Shown here: in pieces, positions 1-10,760 of the stretch
How the letters are laid out: each line of letters starts with the position of its first letter
How positions within the stretch are numbered: the first letter of the stretch is position 1
Assembly (NCBI GenBank): GCA_003990745.1
Contig: RBNI01001661.1
Location: forward strand, 1-21,423
Length of the DNA: 21,423 bases
Direction: 5' to 3'
DNA from: Jimgerdemannia flammicorona
Lineage: Eukaryota; Mucoromycota; Endogonomycetes; Endogonales; Endogonaceae
The notes under the pieces: generated by a model
Told to the model about the DNA's origin: nothing
Databases searched by the model: none
Seen by the model: the letters and a program-made list of their open reading frames with translations, nothing else
Translations under genes and position numbers: made by a program

Positions 1-3000
1 ATTTGTTCTACCAAATGCCGCCTTTGACCCCCCTTCAACCCCCAACCAAGCCACCAGCCTGTCAAGATGTCTTCCATAAGGCTATGCTATCTCCTCAGCC
101 TAACCTCAGAGTCAAGTTTCCTTTTATCCTTAAAAACAAATAGCCAGTGACTGGCCAGCCCCACCCAAATGGCCAAAGCCCAACCTAACATCAGCCATTC
201 CTTCCCCACCCCCCCCTCCAGTTGGCCTCTTAGATCCTCCCACTGCCCCTGTCCATCTGCTCCCCTACCCATTACTCCCAGATGATTCCTAATGTTCTGC
301 CAAAAGGTACTAAGTACCTCACACTCCCCTAGCTAATGTTCAGGCATCTGTACATATCCCCCTTCCTGTCCTATATTATAACACTCCTCACAGTCGAAGC
401 AGCCTCCCTTGACAAGGTGACCAGAGCGAAAATTGAGCATGACATTTTGCCTCAGCATATGCCACCAGATCACCCAGTACTTTGGTGGTAGTCACCTCCT
501 CACTTTGGCACTCCAGGCCCAAATACTATGCCAGTCCTACTCCTCACCGATTCTTACACCCTGCCAATTACTAGACCACAGATCCTGGCCTGGTCCCCAT
601 TAGCACTCGATTCCATCACCAATATCAAACTCAATTAAGGGAATACCTCCTAGCAACACTCAGTCCCATCTCCATATCGCTGGTTCCCAAGCCTCCTCCC
701 CTTCATTACCCTGCCACCTAATACCAATGCAGCATACCCTCTTCGTCACTCCCCACCAGAAGCCTTTGTATCGCAATTGTCTGGAGTTCTGAAGGCCCAC
801 AAGTGCTAGGAGATCACTAGTCGAACCTCTCGACAAGGACCTCATCTCCCAGACTTTCTGCAGAAGGGAAACCCAACCACTCCCTCTCAACTCCACAGCT
901 CTCCTCAGCCACCATGCTCTCAAACAGTGCAGCCTCTTAGGAAAGTCAACCAGCCCAAGTCTCCCACTTACCACTGGTAAGGACAAGACCTCCCAGCTGA
1001 TCTGACTCTACCTTCCAGCCCAAATCCACCCTTTGGCCAGCTTCATCAATCACTTTACCACTCAAGCTGGGAAGTCCAGATGATAAGCCAGATACCACAT
1101 CTTCGGCAGCTAATAGATGTTCAGAATTGAAATACATCCTGCCAGAGATAATTGGCAGCCCCCCCAACTCTGCAGTGCCTCCTCCCAAATGCCAACCCTC
1201 TGCTCCCACCAAAGTCTGGATAGAACCAACCTATATACTGACAGATAAATACCCAAGTACCTAACTACCTCACCAGTAGGGACAATGGTACCAATAATCT
1301 CCCTACCCACTAGACCATTGCCTAACATCATTGTTTCACACTTATGCCAATTAAGCCTAGCCCCAGAGTTTGCCTCATACCACTCTACTGTTTCCTTGAG
1401 CTTCTCAACATCTGCAATTGATCCTAGACTGACCACCATGTCATCAGCAAATACCCCTACTTTCCACCCGATACCAAAGATAGATAGCCCTACTATCTTC
1501 TACCTGATTCTGTCCATGAAGGGCTCCAAAGACAAAGCATACAAAATGGGAGACAGTGGGTCCCCCTGGGGCACTCTCCTACCCAGGGGAAATACTACCC
1601 CTCTATATCTATTACATATAAGTGCCACCCTACTTCCTTCCAGTAGACTGATCATAGTAGTCCTGAACTGTCATGGGACCCCAATTCTATCCAAAACTTT
1701 CACCAGCCAGACCCATCGCACTCAGTCATAAGCCTTCTCCTGGTCCAAAAAGACCAGACACCCATCCAGTCCACTGGCTCGCGCCCCTTCAATAATGCCA
1801 TGTATCCATACTGTGCCATCCCTGATAAGCTGGCTGCCCACAAAGCCCCACTGCTCCTCACCCAAGACTTGCTGGGCCACCTTTTGCAACCTTGCAACCA
1901 CTACTTTGGTAACCAACTTTCTGTCTATATCCAGCAGCATAATCGGCCTCCAGTTCTTTCAGTTCTCTTGGCTACCTTTGTTCTTATAAAGCAATGTCAC
2001 CAGCCCTAGATCCTGTTCTCCCACCCATCTTCCTGTCTGTAGAATCCAATCACACAGTGCCATCATCTCTCTCAGTATTCCAGGGACTCCCACCATCTTT
2101 TTCCAGAAGTCCTAGGGCAGACCATCCTCCCCAGACACCGTATCCAAGGTTGTCATGGCAAGAATCTGGTGGATCTCCTCCTCTAGCACTGGCAGAACTA
2201 AGTCACCCAACCCATCTACTCGGGTAGGGTGCCAACCCTCCAATGTTTGATCAATGTCCTCTGAATCTGCACCACCCTCCTCCTTACTCCACAATCCACT
2301 CCAGTGCTCCTTTAACAATCCAAGAATGTCTTGTACCCCATGCACCAATAAACCATCGGTATTAACCACCCCCTCCCACCTGTACTGCACCCTTCTTGCC
2401 TAAAGGACTCTCATGAGAAACTTTGAGAGCTGCTCACCATCCTCTAGCCCCTGCCAATGAAGCTGCACTGCCAGACCCTGGACCCTTGTCTCTTCCTCAT
2501 TCCACAGCATCTGTTGGAGTTCAGCCACCTCCATTCTTACCCTTACCACCTGCCAGTCCACTTCTCCCTCCAATATCACCAGTCTTGCCCAGTCCTCCAA
2601 GAGTCTTGATAGTCTACTAGAAGCCCACTGCACCCTCCACCTCCTCTGTCTCCCCACCTCCCTACCAGCCCCACTCCAGAAAGTCCTGGCCATCTCCTTC
2701 ATCCGCATCCACCAAATATCAATTGGGACACCTTCCTGCCTCCAGCCTTCTACCTGCAATTGAACTTCTTCAGCCCATTTATCCTACCAGCTCTTATCAT
2801 CTAATAAGGAAGAATTGAGATGCCAATGTCCAGGCCCATCTCCACTCCCCCCAAAATGTCCCTGCCCTAAAAGCCCCCAATGATCTGACCAAGGGCACCA
2901 TTCCACCTCCAGTGACTTCCAAACATCCAAGCCCCAGTAGCTGGCTGTCAGAATCCAATCAATCCTTGTCCCCAGTCCCTCAGCCCAGTGTGTGTACACC

Positions 3001-3560
3001 CTCCTATTCCCCCAATATTCCCTCCCTGTATCTATCAGAGCACTCAGTCTTTCCACTTCCTCCCATGCCGCCAGCCCTCCACTCTGACCCACAGCTCCTC
3101 ATCCTCTATCAGTTCTATCCCTCAATATGTCATGGACTATGTTAAAGTCCCCACTTAGCACATCTACCCCAACCTCTGTAAGAATTCCACTCTCCTGTAG
3201 GCCTGTCACCCAATTCACCCACTCACCCCATACCGCAGGGCAGTAGCAGGAGCCCACCATGACTGGCTCTCAATCTGTATATATCCACTCACCCCAGACC
3301 AATCTATCCCCCCAGCTCTGCACATCCTATATCTCCCCTCTGCCCTTCTGTACCAGAATTCCAACCTTGCCCCTCCAAACTGCCACACTACCCCACTCCT
3401 TTGTCCATTCCAGTCTATCCAATTCATCCTCATACCTGACATCCTGCAAGAGGAAGAGATCAGCCTCCAATCCCTTCAGCCAAGTAAAAATGTTCTTATG
3501 TCGATAAGCACCCCACAGCCCATTCATATTCAAAGAAAAAATATTAGTTGTACTATTCAT
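1..3560 (-). pseudogene. LINE ORF2: endonuclease-reverse transcriptase, nonsense-riddled, partial
   Basis: This would encode the protein that nicks target DNA and primes reverse transcription on it. It starts with ATG at 3560. The endonuclease has an N-terminal SLNMNGL, LFLLQD, then GDFN near 3150 (SGDFN where GGDFN is usual), and GTRIDWIL and WSDH near 2900-2990. The RT region has LLYKNKGS and NWRPI near 1960-2000, FLDQEKAYD near 1725, PQGDPLSPILYALSLEP near 1545 and the catalytic FADDM at 1437-1451. A Cys/His-containing segment (HLVKGGCFDCEEC) lies near 400-440. All these segments share one frame, broken only by about twenty stops at positions where Arg, Gln or Trp would be expected; no frameshift is seen. 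After the stop at 87 the same frame stays open to position 1, so the true end is outside. Clade assignment within LINEs is not attempted. Confidence 0.9.
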
Positions 3561-3591
3561 AAGGAAAATTATATAGTTTCAGATGTATCCT

Positions 3592-5623
3592 CTACTGCTC
3601 CATATCCACTTCCTCCTGTGCCCTATCCAGGTTGTGCTCAGTAATAGCTTCTGCTTCCTCAGCCCTCTTAGCCTCCAGTTCAGCCAGAATCTCAGCTATC
3701 TCCCCATCCTCCTTTTCCTCAAAATCCTTATGGTACTCCAAGTAAGCCTCTTGCCAGAGCTGCAATCCATGCCACTTAGTCCAACAGTGGGCAGCCCACT
3801 CACCTGCCACAACCGCCAGAGCAGCTTCCCTCTCCTTATCTATCTCATACTCCTCCTCCTCCAAGTATACCACTAGGATTTCGGCCTTCAATGCCACCAC
3901 CACTCCCTCACCCTGCAGGATCCTTGCCCAATGCTCATCACTCATCACTTAGAGGTCAACTTCCCCCAGCTCCTCTGCTGCCAAGTTGTTCATCATCCGG
4001 TACACCCAGAGCAAGTTTCCCACCTCCTTCCCTCTAGGGGTTGCTGGCCTCCCTCCATCCAACATCATAGTATCAGCCCCTATACTCGCTGACTCATTCC
4101 ATCTCTCCTCCAGTATATCTACCAATTCTCCTTTGCCAGTCGCCTCTACCAATCCCCCCTTCTTTACATTTGGAACTCCAAAGTGTACTTGCTGAGCCCC
4201 TCACATTGGCACATCCTTCACCACTCTACCTCTCTCTGCTGGACCTCTTCTGATAAGTGGAGAGGGTGAAGATGACCCTTCCCAGGTTTCCTCCCAAACC
4301 TCAAGTGTGCCATCATTATATAGATTCTTGCTCGGCCCCTTCTCGGCCTCCACCTGTCTCTCCTCCACATTCTTTCTACTACCAGCAGCCCATACACTCG
4401 CCTCAGCCCCTCCAGTAGTTGTACTGTCGCTTATTGTCCTCATCGCCTCTGCCCCCATTTTTGCCAACAATTCCCTCTGCCTTCTGTGTCTCTGGGACCT
4501 CTCCCACACCTCCTTGTTGATGCAGACTCACTTCCCTCCAACCACCTCAAGGTGTGTCACCTCCTTGAATACCTTCCATGCTTTTGCTCTTCTCTCCACT
4601 GCTCCACTTAACTCCTCCAGTACTTTCAGCAAATCCTCTTCCTCCTCCTCACTCCCCTTTACTCTTGTCACCTTGCACAAGAAAGCCCCCCACACCATCA
4701 CTGAGGGCCAGTCCCGTGCCTTCCCAGTAGCCTTCTGTCTAGCCAACCGAATCCTGACATCAATATCCCCTGTCTGGAGAGAGGTTCCTTCCCACACTCT
4801 GAACCCAATATCGACCATCTCCCTATACTCAGCCATGACCTCCTCAACTCTCTTTCTCATCTCATCAGCAGTGACTATGGGAACTCCTTTTCCAGCAGCT
4901 GCACTACTCTTGGGTCCCACCACAAGCATCTCACCATCAGTATGCACACCTCACCCACTCTCATCCCAGCCTTTAGAGCCTCCTCTAGTGGCCCAGCCTC
5001 CTCAAATCCTACCTCCACCCCTTTAAGGCCTTTCAGGAACTTAACCAATGCCATACCACTCATCTGCTTCGCAATCAGCCCCAGCACCATTTTTGCTATC
5101 ACTGCCAAGCCCTGGAAACACACTGTGACTACAAATTCTGAGATCGACTTCTTGAGTAACGGAGCCACTACCAGTCCCATTATACCATCTGCCAGGTCCC
5201 CAGGCCTCATGCCCTTCTCACTGCTTGGCTCACCATCAGTAGTCCCATCTAGATTTTTTTCCAGATCACCTATCACACCCCCATCAGCAGTCCCTGCCTC
5301 AGCTGCTACCCCCCTAGCTCCACCCCTAAGGCCCTCCTGAAAGGCACCCCCATGAGGTTACTGCCTTGTAGCCTTCACCAGCACTTTCTCCCCCCACAGC
5401 CAGCTCTCCAGGCCAGTCCCCTGCTGACCCCCTTCACCTTCTCTGCAAAGCTCACCCTACCAGACCCTTGACCTCCTGCTCCTCCCCCTCCTCCACTACG
5501 TTCTCCCACCAGCAGGCCCCTCATACTGCCCCCCAGACCAGGGCCTCTCCCCACTTGCTGTCATTCGAATGCTCCAGGGCTGCCCTGCCCAGTACGTACC
5601 TCAGGATGCTCGTTGGTTGCCAT
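3592..5623 (-). pseudogene. LINE ORF1, decayed
   Basis: The likely start is ATG at 5623-5621, giving MATNEHPEV. About 677 codons follow, ending at TAA 31 bp before ORF2. The N-terminus is Gly-rich (GERSGGGGGAGGQGSG), followed by SFAEKVKG. The middle has hydrophobic and Lys-rich stretches, and the C-terminal third is rich in Glu/Ala with probable coiled coil (EEEEYEIDKEREAAL, ILAELEAKRAEEAEA). From 4947 to 3592 one frame carries only three internal stops (near 4528, 4201 and 3949). Two frameshifts lie upstream: one at the C6 run 5390-5395 and one near 4940. I see no CCHC zinc knuckle, which many fungal ORF1 proteins have. The role as a nucleic-acid-binding ORF1 protein is inferred from its position only. 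Confidence 0.75.
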
Positions 5624-5640
5624 AATACTAGTAGCTTGTC

Positions 5641-6170
5641 TCTAGAAACTGTGTCAAAAGTATTATCAAAAGATTGTGTAACCTGAATGTTACCAGAGAA
5701 AGATGGGAGTATCTGAACCAGTAGAATATCAGGTTGGAAGCAATCATTGAGGCTGAGATAAGTACTACATCAGTAGAGCTTTCTAATTAATATAGAGTAG
5801 TTAAGTAGTAGATATTACTCTTGACTACTTTTGGCAATATATAGAGTTAGGCTCTAGTTATTGTGGGTAGTTGAGAGGCTCAAGACTACTTAGATCAGAC
5901 ATCTTGACTATATTTAACTAGAACTAAAAGCTGATATAGTAATATAATTGAAGTCTACAGGCTTGAGAAATAGGGTATTGAAGATCTCCTTCTATCTCAT
6001 ATATATATAAGTCTTCTACTTATCTTATTGAGGAGAACTAGGTCTTACCCACTATTCTGTACTTTGAGAGAGAGTTTTTCTTTATCTGTTGCTCTATTTA
6101 AGATGGTAGAGGCTATTTTATTTGACTTGAGCATAGTTTTATATATATTGAAGTTTCAGGTATATGTATG
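5641..6170 (+). pseudogene. Unidentified plus-strand coding remnant
   Basis: From about 5644 one plus-strand frame reads like protein (RNCVKSIIKRLCNLNV, then IRLEAIIEAEISTTSVELSN, later SQLYLTRTKS if stops are ignored). It is broken by about a dozen stops, mostly TAG or TAA. Many fall where Gln would suit, such as after LNQ. Composition is less A+T-rich than the DNA that follows. It faces the opposite way to every recognised element here, and the LINE appears to be joined to its upstream side. I do not recognise the family; it may be a host gene relic or part of another transposon. Confidence 0.35.
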
Positions 6171-6405
6171 TCTTTAGTTATTAATATATAGTTTCTTATC
6201 TCCTAATAGTATAGAGAATATGGTATATAGAATAAGATACAGGCAACTTTGCTCTACTATGCTTAGTATAGTTGAGCTACTGGACAATAGCTAGCCTAGG
6301 TTTAATAGAGATAGAGTGCTCAGAGGATAGTGGGAGAGAGTTTTGACCTATACATATAGTCTAGGTTTCTTTTTAATAAAAATCTGTAAAACTTTGAGTC
6401 TATTA

Positions 6406-6447
<42 letters not shown>

Positions 6448-6964
6448 CTTAAAAAATTTTATAACTTAGTAGAGTAGATACTAGAGAAAAAGAGAGCAGA
6501 ATATTGTTTATTATTTCAGATAGTATATATTTATATATTAAGTAACATAACTCAAAGATGATATAGTTATATATAAGCTATATTATTAAGATATTAAATA
6601 ATAGAAATTTCAATATTTCTACTTAATAAAATAATATATAATATAAGTAGAAATATAATATAATATAAGAATACAATATAACTAAGTAATAACTACTAAA
6701 TAACTATAAATGTACTAAAAGAATACTATTTATCTATACTTAAAATATAAGAAACTATAGTAAAAATAAAGAATATAGATAGATTCTAATGATAGAAAAT
6801 TTTAAATATAGAAGAAAAAGAAAGAAAGAATAGTACAATATAATGCTTAAAGAGAGAAAGATATAGAGAGATATATTATATTATTTTTCTGCTTTCTTTT
6901 TATTATAAAATATCTTATAATTATCTATTATTATCTATTGCTAATATATAGTTTACTATAATAC
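6171..6964. other. A+T-rich stretch without recognisable gene
   Basis: This stretch is dominated by TA-rich short repeats and A/G-rich runs. Reading frames are short and resemble nothing I know. By position it could contain the 3' LTR of the adjacent Copia element, but I could not match it to a second copy by eye. Confidence 0.5.
6411..6446. repeat. (TA)18 microsatellite
   Basis: An uninterrupted run of alternating T and A spans 36 bp. Confidence 0.97.
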
Positions 6965-7480
6965 TCATTTCTTTAGTATATTGCTGGAATTTAGGTTCTG
7001 AAAGAGCTTTGATAAGTAAATCTGCAATCATATACTATATTCTAAGCATATAGTCTCATTCTTTATATATTCTCTTATATATATAATAATACTACATATC
7101 AATATGCTTTATTCTAGAGTAATATATAAAGTTCTTTACCATAGCAATTATAGATTAGTTATTCTGATAGATGAGTATAAGGTTTTATTCTTGATTAGAG
7201 TCTAGCTTCTTTAGTAATTGATATAGCTAAATAGCTTTCTTTATTACAATAAAAAGAACTTGATAGTTAGCCTGAGTAGAAGAAGTTATCATAGAGAACA
7301 ACTTGTGTATTTACTATAAAATAACTCCTTTATTATTTAACTAAAAGAAGTATCTAGTTATAGATTAGCAATTATCTAAGTCTCTGATCCAATCAGTATC
7401 ATATATATTAAATAGTTATACATATATCATTCTTATATATCATTATTATTATTGCTATTGCTCTTGCTTAATCTATCAAT
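6965..7480 (-). pseudogene. Copia RNase H remnant
   Basis: This is the C-terminal part of a Copia polyprotein; RNase H would remove template RNA during reverse transcription. The minus strand reads RIKHIDM near 7110, matching the usual RSKHID signature. It then reads MIADLLIKALSEPKFQQY near 6970-7025, matching the family ending ADxLTKxL. Stops separate these pieces in one frame. Upstream, near 7170-7220, is LYQLLKKLDS, fitting the WLxxLLxEL segment. Confidence 0.75.
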
Positions 7481-7765
7481 AGTGAGTATATAGTATATCA
7501 TTCTTTTAATATATCTGAAAATTCTCTTAATAGTACTCTAATTCAAATTATTATAGTATAATGAGTACTATACTATCTTATTTAATATCAGATATTATTT
7601 CTAGTATGTATAAAATATATAAGAGAACTAACTGCTTGTCAATAGAAAATATTATTATTATTATTATTTATCTTAGACTTTTTTAACTTTATAGATGTGT
7701 CTATAGAAGTATTAATGAGTTTATATTTACTTATACTAAATTATTCTAGAATAACTTAGACATAG

Positions 7766-8720
7766 CTAACTATGAGAGATATATGGTATATATACTTCTG
7801 TTATATATAAAGATATTTTCAAAAGAAAGAATATATTACTCATATTAATCATCTTAAATTTCTTATATAAGGCTTCTTTAACTCTACTATATCTATTTTT
7901 CATTATAACAATAATTACATTATTAACCCAAATGCTGATAAAAGCCACTCTGTCAGTATAGTATTGAGAATATATATAGTTATCAGCTTTGCAGTATATA
8001 TAGCTATTATTAAAGAGATATTTATTGATTTTCCTATTCTACAAATAGATTGCTTGCTTGATACTATATAATTTTTTATATAGTTTATATATGAGGTTAT
8101 CATTCTACTCATATGTAAATATATAACTCTATATCTATACCACTGTTGAGAATAGTCATCTTTATATCTATCTGATAGATTTTCAGATTATATATAGTAT
8201 TAATTATAAGAAGTATTTTCAGTGAAGTAAGCTTAAATACTAGCAAAATGTCTTATTATAATCAATACTATAATCTTGTAAATAATTCTTAGCAATAAAG
8301 TATATTTTGTATTACTCTATACTTATATTATTCTTATACTTAATTTTATATACCTATTATAATCTTATAGCTTGTCAATTACTCAGAAGAGATATCAGAT
8401 CTCATATATTATTTTTAATAAACAAATTATATATACTCTTCATCTATGACTTACTTTCATTTTTTATTATCAGAAGAAGTTATTACTTTATCATATATAT
8501 TTGGCTTGTTAGAATTTACAATAAATATACATTCATATGTCTTAGTATAACTCATATAGTCTTTATATTAAGATATCTTTAGTATATCTCAATAACACTC
8601 TAAATTAGTATAAGTTTCTTAATAAATATTAGAGTACTTTTACTTACTCTTTATAAAGAACTTCTCATTATTATTGGAGATCTTGATACATATCCTTGAT
8701 TTTTATTATTCTTGACTCAA
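7766..8720 (-). pseudogene. Copia reverse transcriptase remnant, catalytic Asp pair lost
   Basis: This is an RVT_2-type reverse transcriptase. In one minus-strand frame, with stops, it reads DYSIDYNKTF near 8260, LYKKLYSIKQA near 8060-8090 (usual ALYGLKQA), NRKINKYLFNN and CKADNYIYS, then FISIWVNNVIIV near 7905-7945, and VKEALYKKFKM further on. The family motif is YVDD or WVDD. Here both Asp codons are AAT (plus-strand positions 7919-7924), so the copy has no active site. Both changes are C to T before A on the plus strand. Confidence 0.85.
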
Positions 8721-9164
8721 GTAACTCTAACTCATATAGTAGATAATTTTTAACTAATTGTATTTGAAAAATATTTTTCTTTATTGCTGAAAAGATTAGT
8801 ACTAGATGTTATACTTGCTAAGATATTGAAGTAGAGGTTCTAAGAGATATATCTATATGAGATTTCTGATTTTCTTTTTCATTGAACTATATATTATATG
8901 AGATTACTATATAATATTTATATAGATTCTAGAATTAGTATATCTTGCTGAAATATTCAAGAAATATATGCTTCTAGCTTTTGGCTTAAACTTATACTAA
9001 TTGGTATTACTTTTATTAAGAATATATATATTATATCTAAATATATAGAGATATAATATATCTGACTTTATTCTACTCTATAACTATTTAGAAGTAAGAT
9101 TATTATTCCTGAAATACTTATATATTATTGTTATCAGATTTCTTATTTAATACTTGAGATATAT
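8721..9164 (-). other. Copia integrase-to-RT connector, decayed
   Basis: This lies between the integrase and RT remnants. Frames are short and stop-ridden, and I could not align any motif. It is assigned to the Copia element by position only. Confidence 0.4.
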
Positions 9165-9775
9165 ATTAGTTATATATATATATTGCTATATTAATAGCTT
9201 CAGCCTAATAAGAATATGATAATATAACTATATTAATTATCATTTGTACTATTTTTATAGCTATATGGTTAAATTGCTCAGCTATATCATTTTGCTATGA
9301 TATATATAGTACTATTATCTGATAGTATATACTATATTTTCTCAGATATTGCTTGAATATACTATTGATATATTTGCATCTATTATCTGAATATATAGTA
9401 TATATTCTATATCTTGTTTCATTTTCTACAATTACTTTAAATTCTTTAAATTTATCTAAGACTTTACTTTTTACTGATAAGAAATATATATATATCTTAT
9501 ATATATAGTTATTAATAAATATAATAAAATATCTCTTTCCTTTATAGAAAATAATATATATTAAGCTATATATATTTATATAGATTAAATCAAGTATACT
9601 AGATATATATTTTGTCTACTTTTTAAATAGATGCTAAGATACTTTATTTACTATACAATCTTTACAAAAATTATTATTAAGATATATTATCAGTAATCTT
9701 CATATAGATCCATTTCTGATCATTCTTTCTAAGCTCAATTTCTCTATATATTCCAAGTATTGATACTATATATTA
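9165..9775 (-). pseudogene. Copia integrase remnant
   Basis: Integrase would insert the cDNA. In one minus-strand frame I read YLEYIEKLSLERMI (usual HxRLGH region) and NNNFCKDCIVNK (the CxxC of the N-terminal zinc site). Next come SILDLIYINIYS (usual LIHxDxxGP), KGKRYFIIFINNY (usual YxxxFIDDxSR), SDNRCKYINSIFKQYLR (usual SDNGGEF) and NDIAEQFNH (usual NGVAERxNR). The first catalytic Asp and the Asp pair of FIDD have become Asn; the second catalytic Asp and the catalytic Glu are still recognisable. Confidence 0.8.
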
Positions 9776-9949
9776 GATGCATTAGATATAGTTATTATAT
9801 ATAGATATCTTTATACTACTTGGTATATTATTAATTATATAAAGATTCCCTTATTTTGATACAATCATAATCTTTTTATTATTTTTCAAACTATATACTG
9901 TTACTTTTATCAAATATATATATATTACTTTATTACCAAGACTATTATT

Positions 9950-10190
9950 TTACTAATTGAAAAGAGATTCTTTTCTATTTTTAGAGTATATAATATATCT
10001 TGAAAAGTACCAGTGAGCTCTGTAATATTTTTATAGAGATATATACTGATATTTCCTCTTTTTTGAGTATCTATGATATTATTGTCATCTAACTTAATAA
10101 GTATAAGATATTCAAATAACTTTTATATTAAGAACTATTCTTAGTAAGCTATTATATATTGTATGGTACTATTCTTTAAGATGACTTTAA
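9950..10190 (-). pseudogene. Copia protease / pre-integrase remnant
   Basis: The minus strand reads KLFEYLILIKLDDNNIID near 10100 and GNISIYLYKNITELTG, then LKIEKNLFSISKI near 9950-9990. This matches the stretch after the Copia protease active site (a GxVxI segment, then LYVPxLxxNLFSxSxL). The protease DSGA signature expected near 10150-10180 is too altered to read with confidence. Confidence 0.65.
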
Positions 10191-10239
10191 TTTTACCTAT
10201 ATATCTAGAGTTTATTATTTTTTTTTCTATAATGACCTC

Positions 10240-10760
10240 TTATTTTGTAAGTTCAGATCTCAAGATCAGTTGAATGTAAGTTTCTTGAGATAGCTATATA
10301 GTAAGTTCTATACTAATAGTATGTAATTCTAGAGCTAATAGATTCATCTCAGAGACTACAAAGATCATACTCTATATCTTTCTTGTAGACTTTTATTAGA
10401 AGTCTGGCTTTAGGGTAAATAAGATATACTGTATAATATTCTTACTAAGAGCAGACTATTTTTGAGCTAAAGCTCTTATAGTTATGAGCCTTTATACTTT
10501 AATATTAAGATATAGCCATCTGACTTCTATAGAGAGGTCTTAGAGATAGTTAATTCCTCTTCTATTAGTGAGGTCAAGAGCTTTCATAATATTGATAGTA
10601 TCTTTTATCTATCTTTAGTAAGTTGTATATCTAATAAGAGCTAGGATATTATCTTCTAGATTATAGATCTTGAGAGTTCTCTTTGTGGGGTTCTTAGTAC
10701 TATACTTATATTCTCAGTTGATCAGACTTAGAATTATTAATAAGTTAGGTCTGTAAGTTC
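10240..10760 (-). pseudogene. Coding-like remnant, possibly Copia gag
   Basis: One minus-strand frame gives long sensible stretches between stops: KRTLKIYNLEDNILALIRY, IKDTINIMKALDLTNRRGIN, then SMIFVVSEMNLLALELHTIS and LSQETYIQLILRSEL. It sits upstream of the protease in element orientation, where gag belongs, but I see no gag motif or CCHC knuckle. It is noticeably less A+T-rich than its flanks. A separate inserted element is the alternative. Confidence 0.4.

Larger units (their letters stand above)
1..5640 (-). mobile_element. Non-LTR (LINE) retrotransposon, 3' end beyond window
   Basis: Two consecutive minus-strand reading frames have LINE architecture. An ORF1 lies upstream and an ORF2 with an apurinic-type endonuclease followed by a reverse transcriptase lies downstream, separated by 31 bp. 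No LTR is seen. The plus strand is C-rich over the whole element and changes to A+T-rich DNA within about 20 bp of the ORF1 start, so little or no 5' UTR is visible; the element may be 5'-truncated or the boundary may be its true 5' end. The 3' UTR and any poly(A) tail lie before position 1. Both ORFs are interrupted by nonsense codons, so this copy cannot encode active proteins. Confidence 0.9.
6965..10230 (-). mobile_element. Ty1/Copia LTR retrotransposon, heavily degraded
   Basis: On the minus strand the domain order is protease, gag-pre-integrase, integrase, reverse transcriptase, RNase H. Integrase before RT is diagnostic of Ty1/Copia. Each domain is recognisable only by aligning degenerate motifs, because very many C and G positions have become T and A. 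LTRs could not be delimited by eye, so the outer ends are approximate. The element is clearly older, or was mutated much harder, than the Gypsy element at 13619-21405. Confidence 0.85.

Noticed and set aside
1285..1731. Plus-strand open frame of 148 codons
   Set aside because: It is antisense to the LINE RT core containing FADD; the minus strand explains the sequence fully.
4307..5026. Long open plus-strand frame of 239 codons
   Set aside because: It lies opposite LINE ORF1, is Ser/Pro-rich as expected for the antisense of a G-rich gene, and has no motif.
6411..6446. Centromere or origin based on the TA run and A+T content
   Set aside because: The A+T richness is explained by mutated transposons; nothing else supports such a role.
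8307..8582. Plus-strand open frame with hydrophobic residues
   Set aside because: It is antisense to the Copia RT remnant; the Ile/Tyr/Leu-rich text follows from the A+T content, not from a membrane protein.
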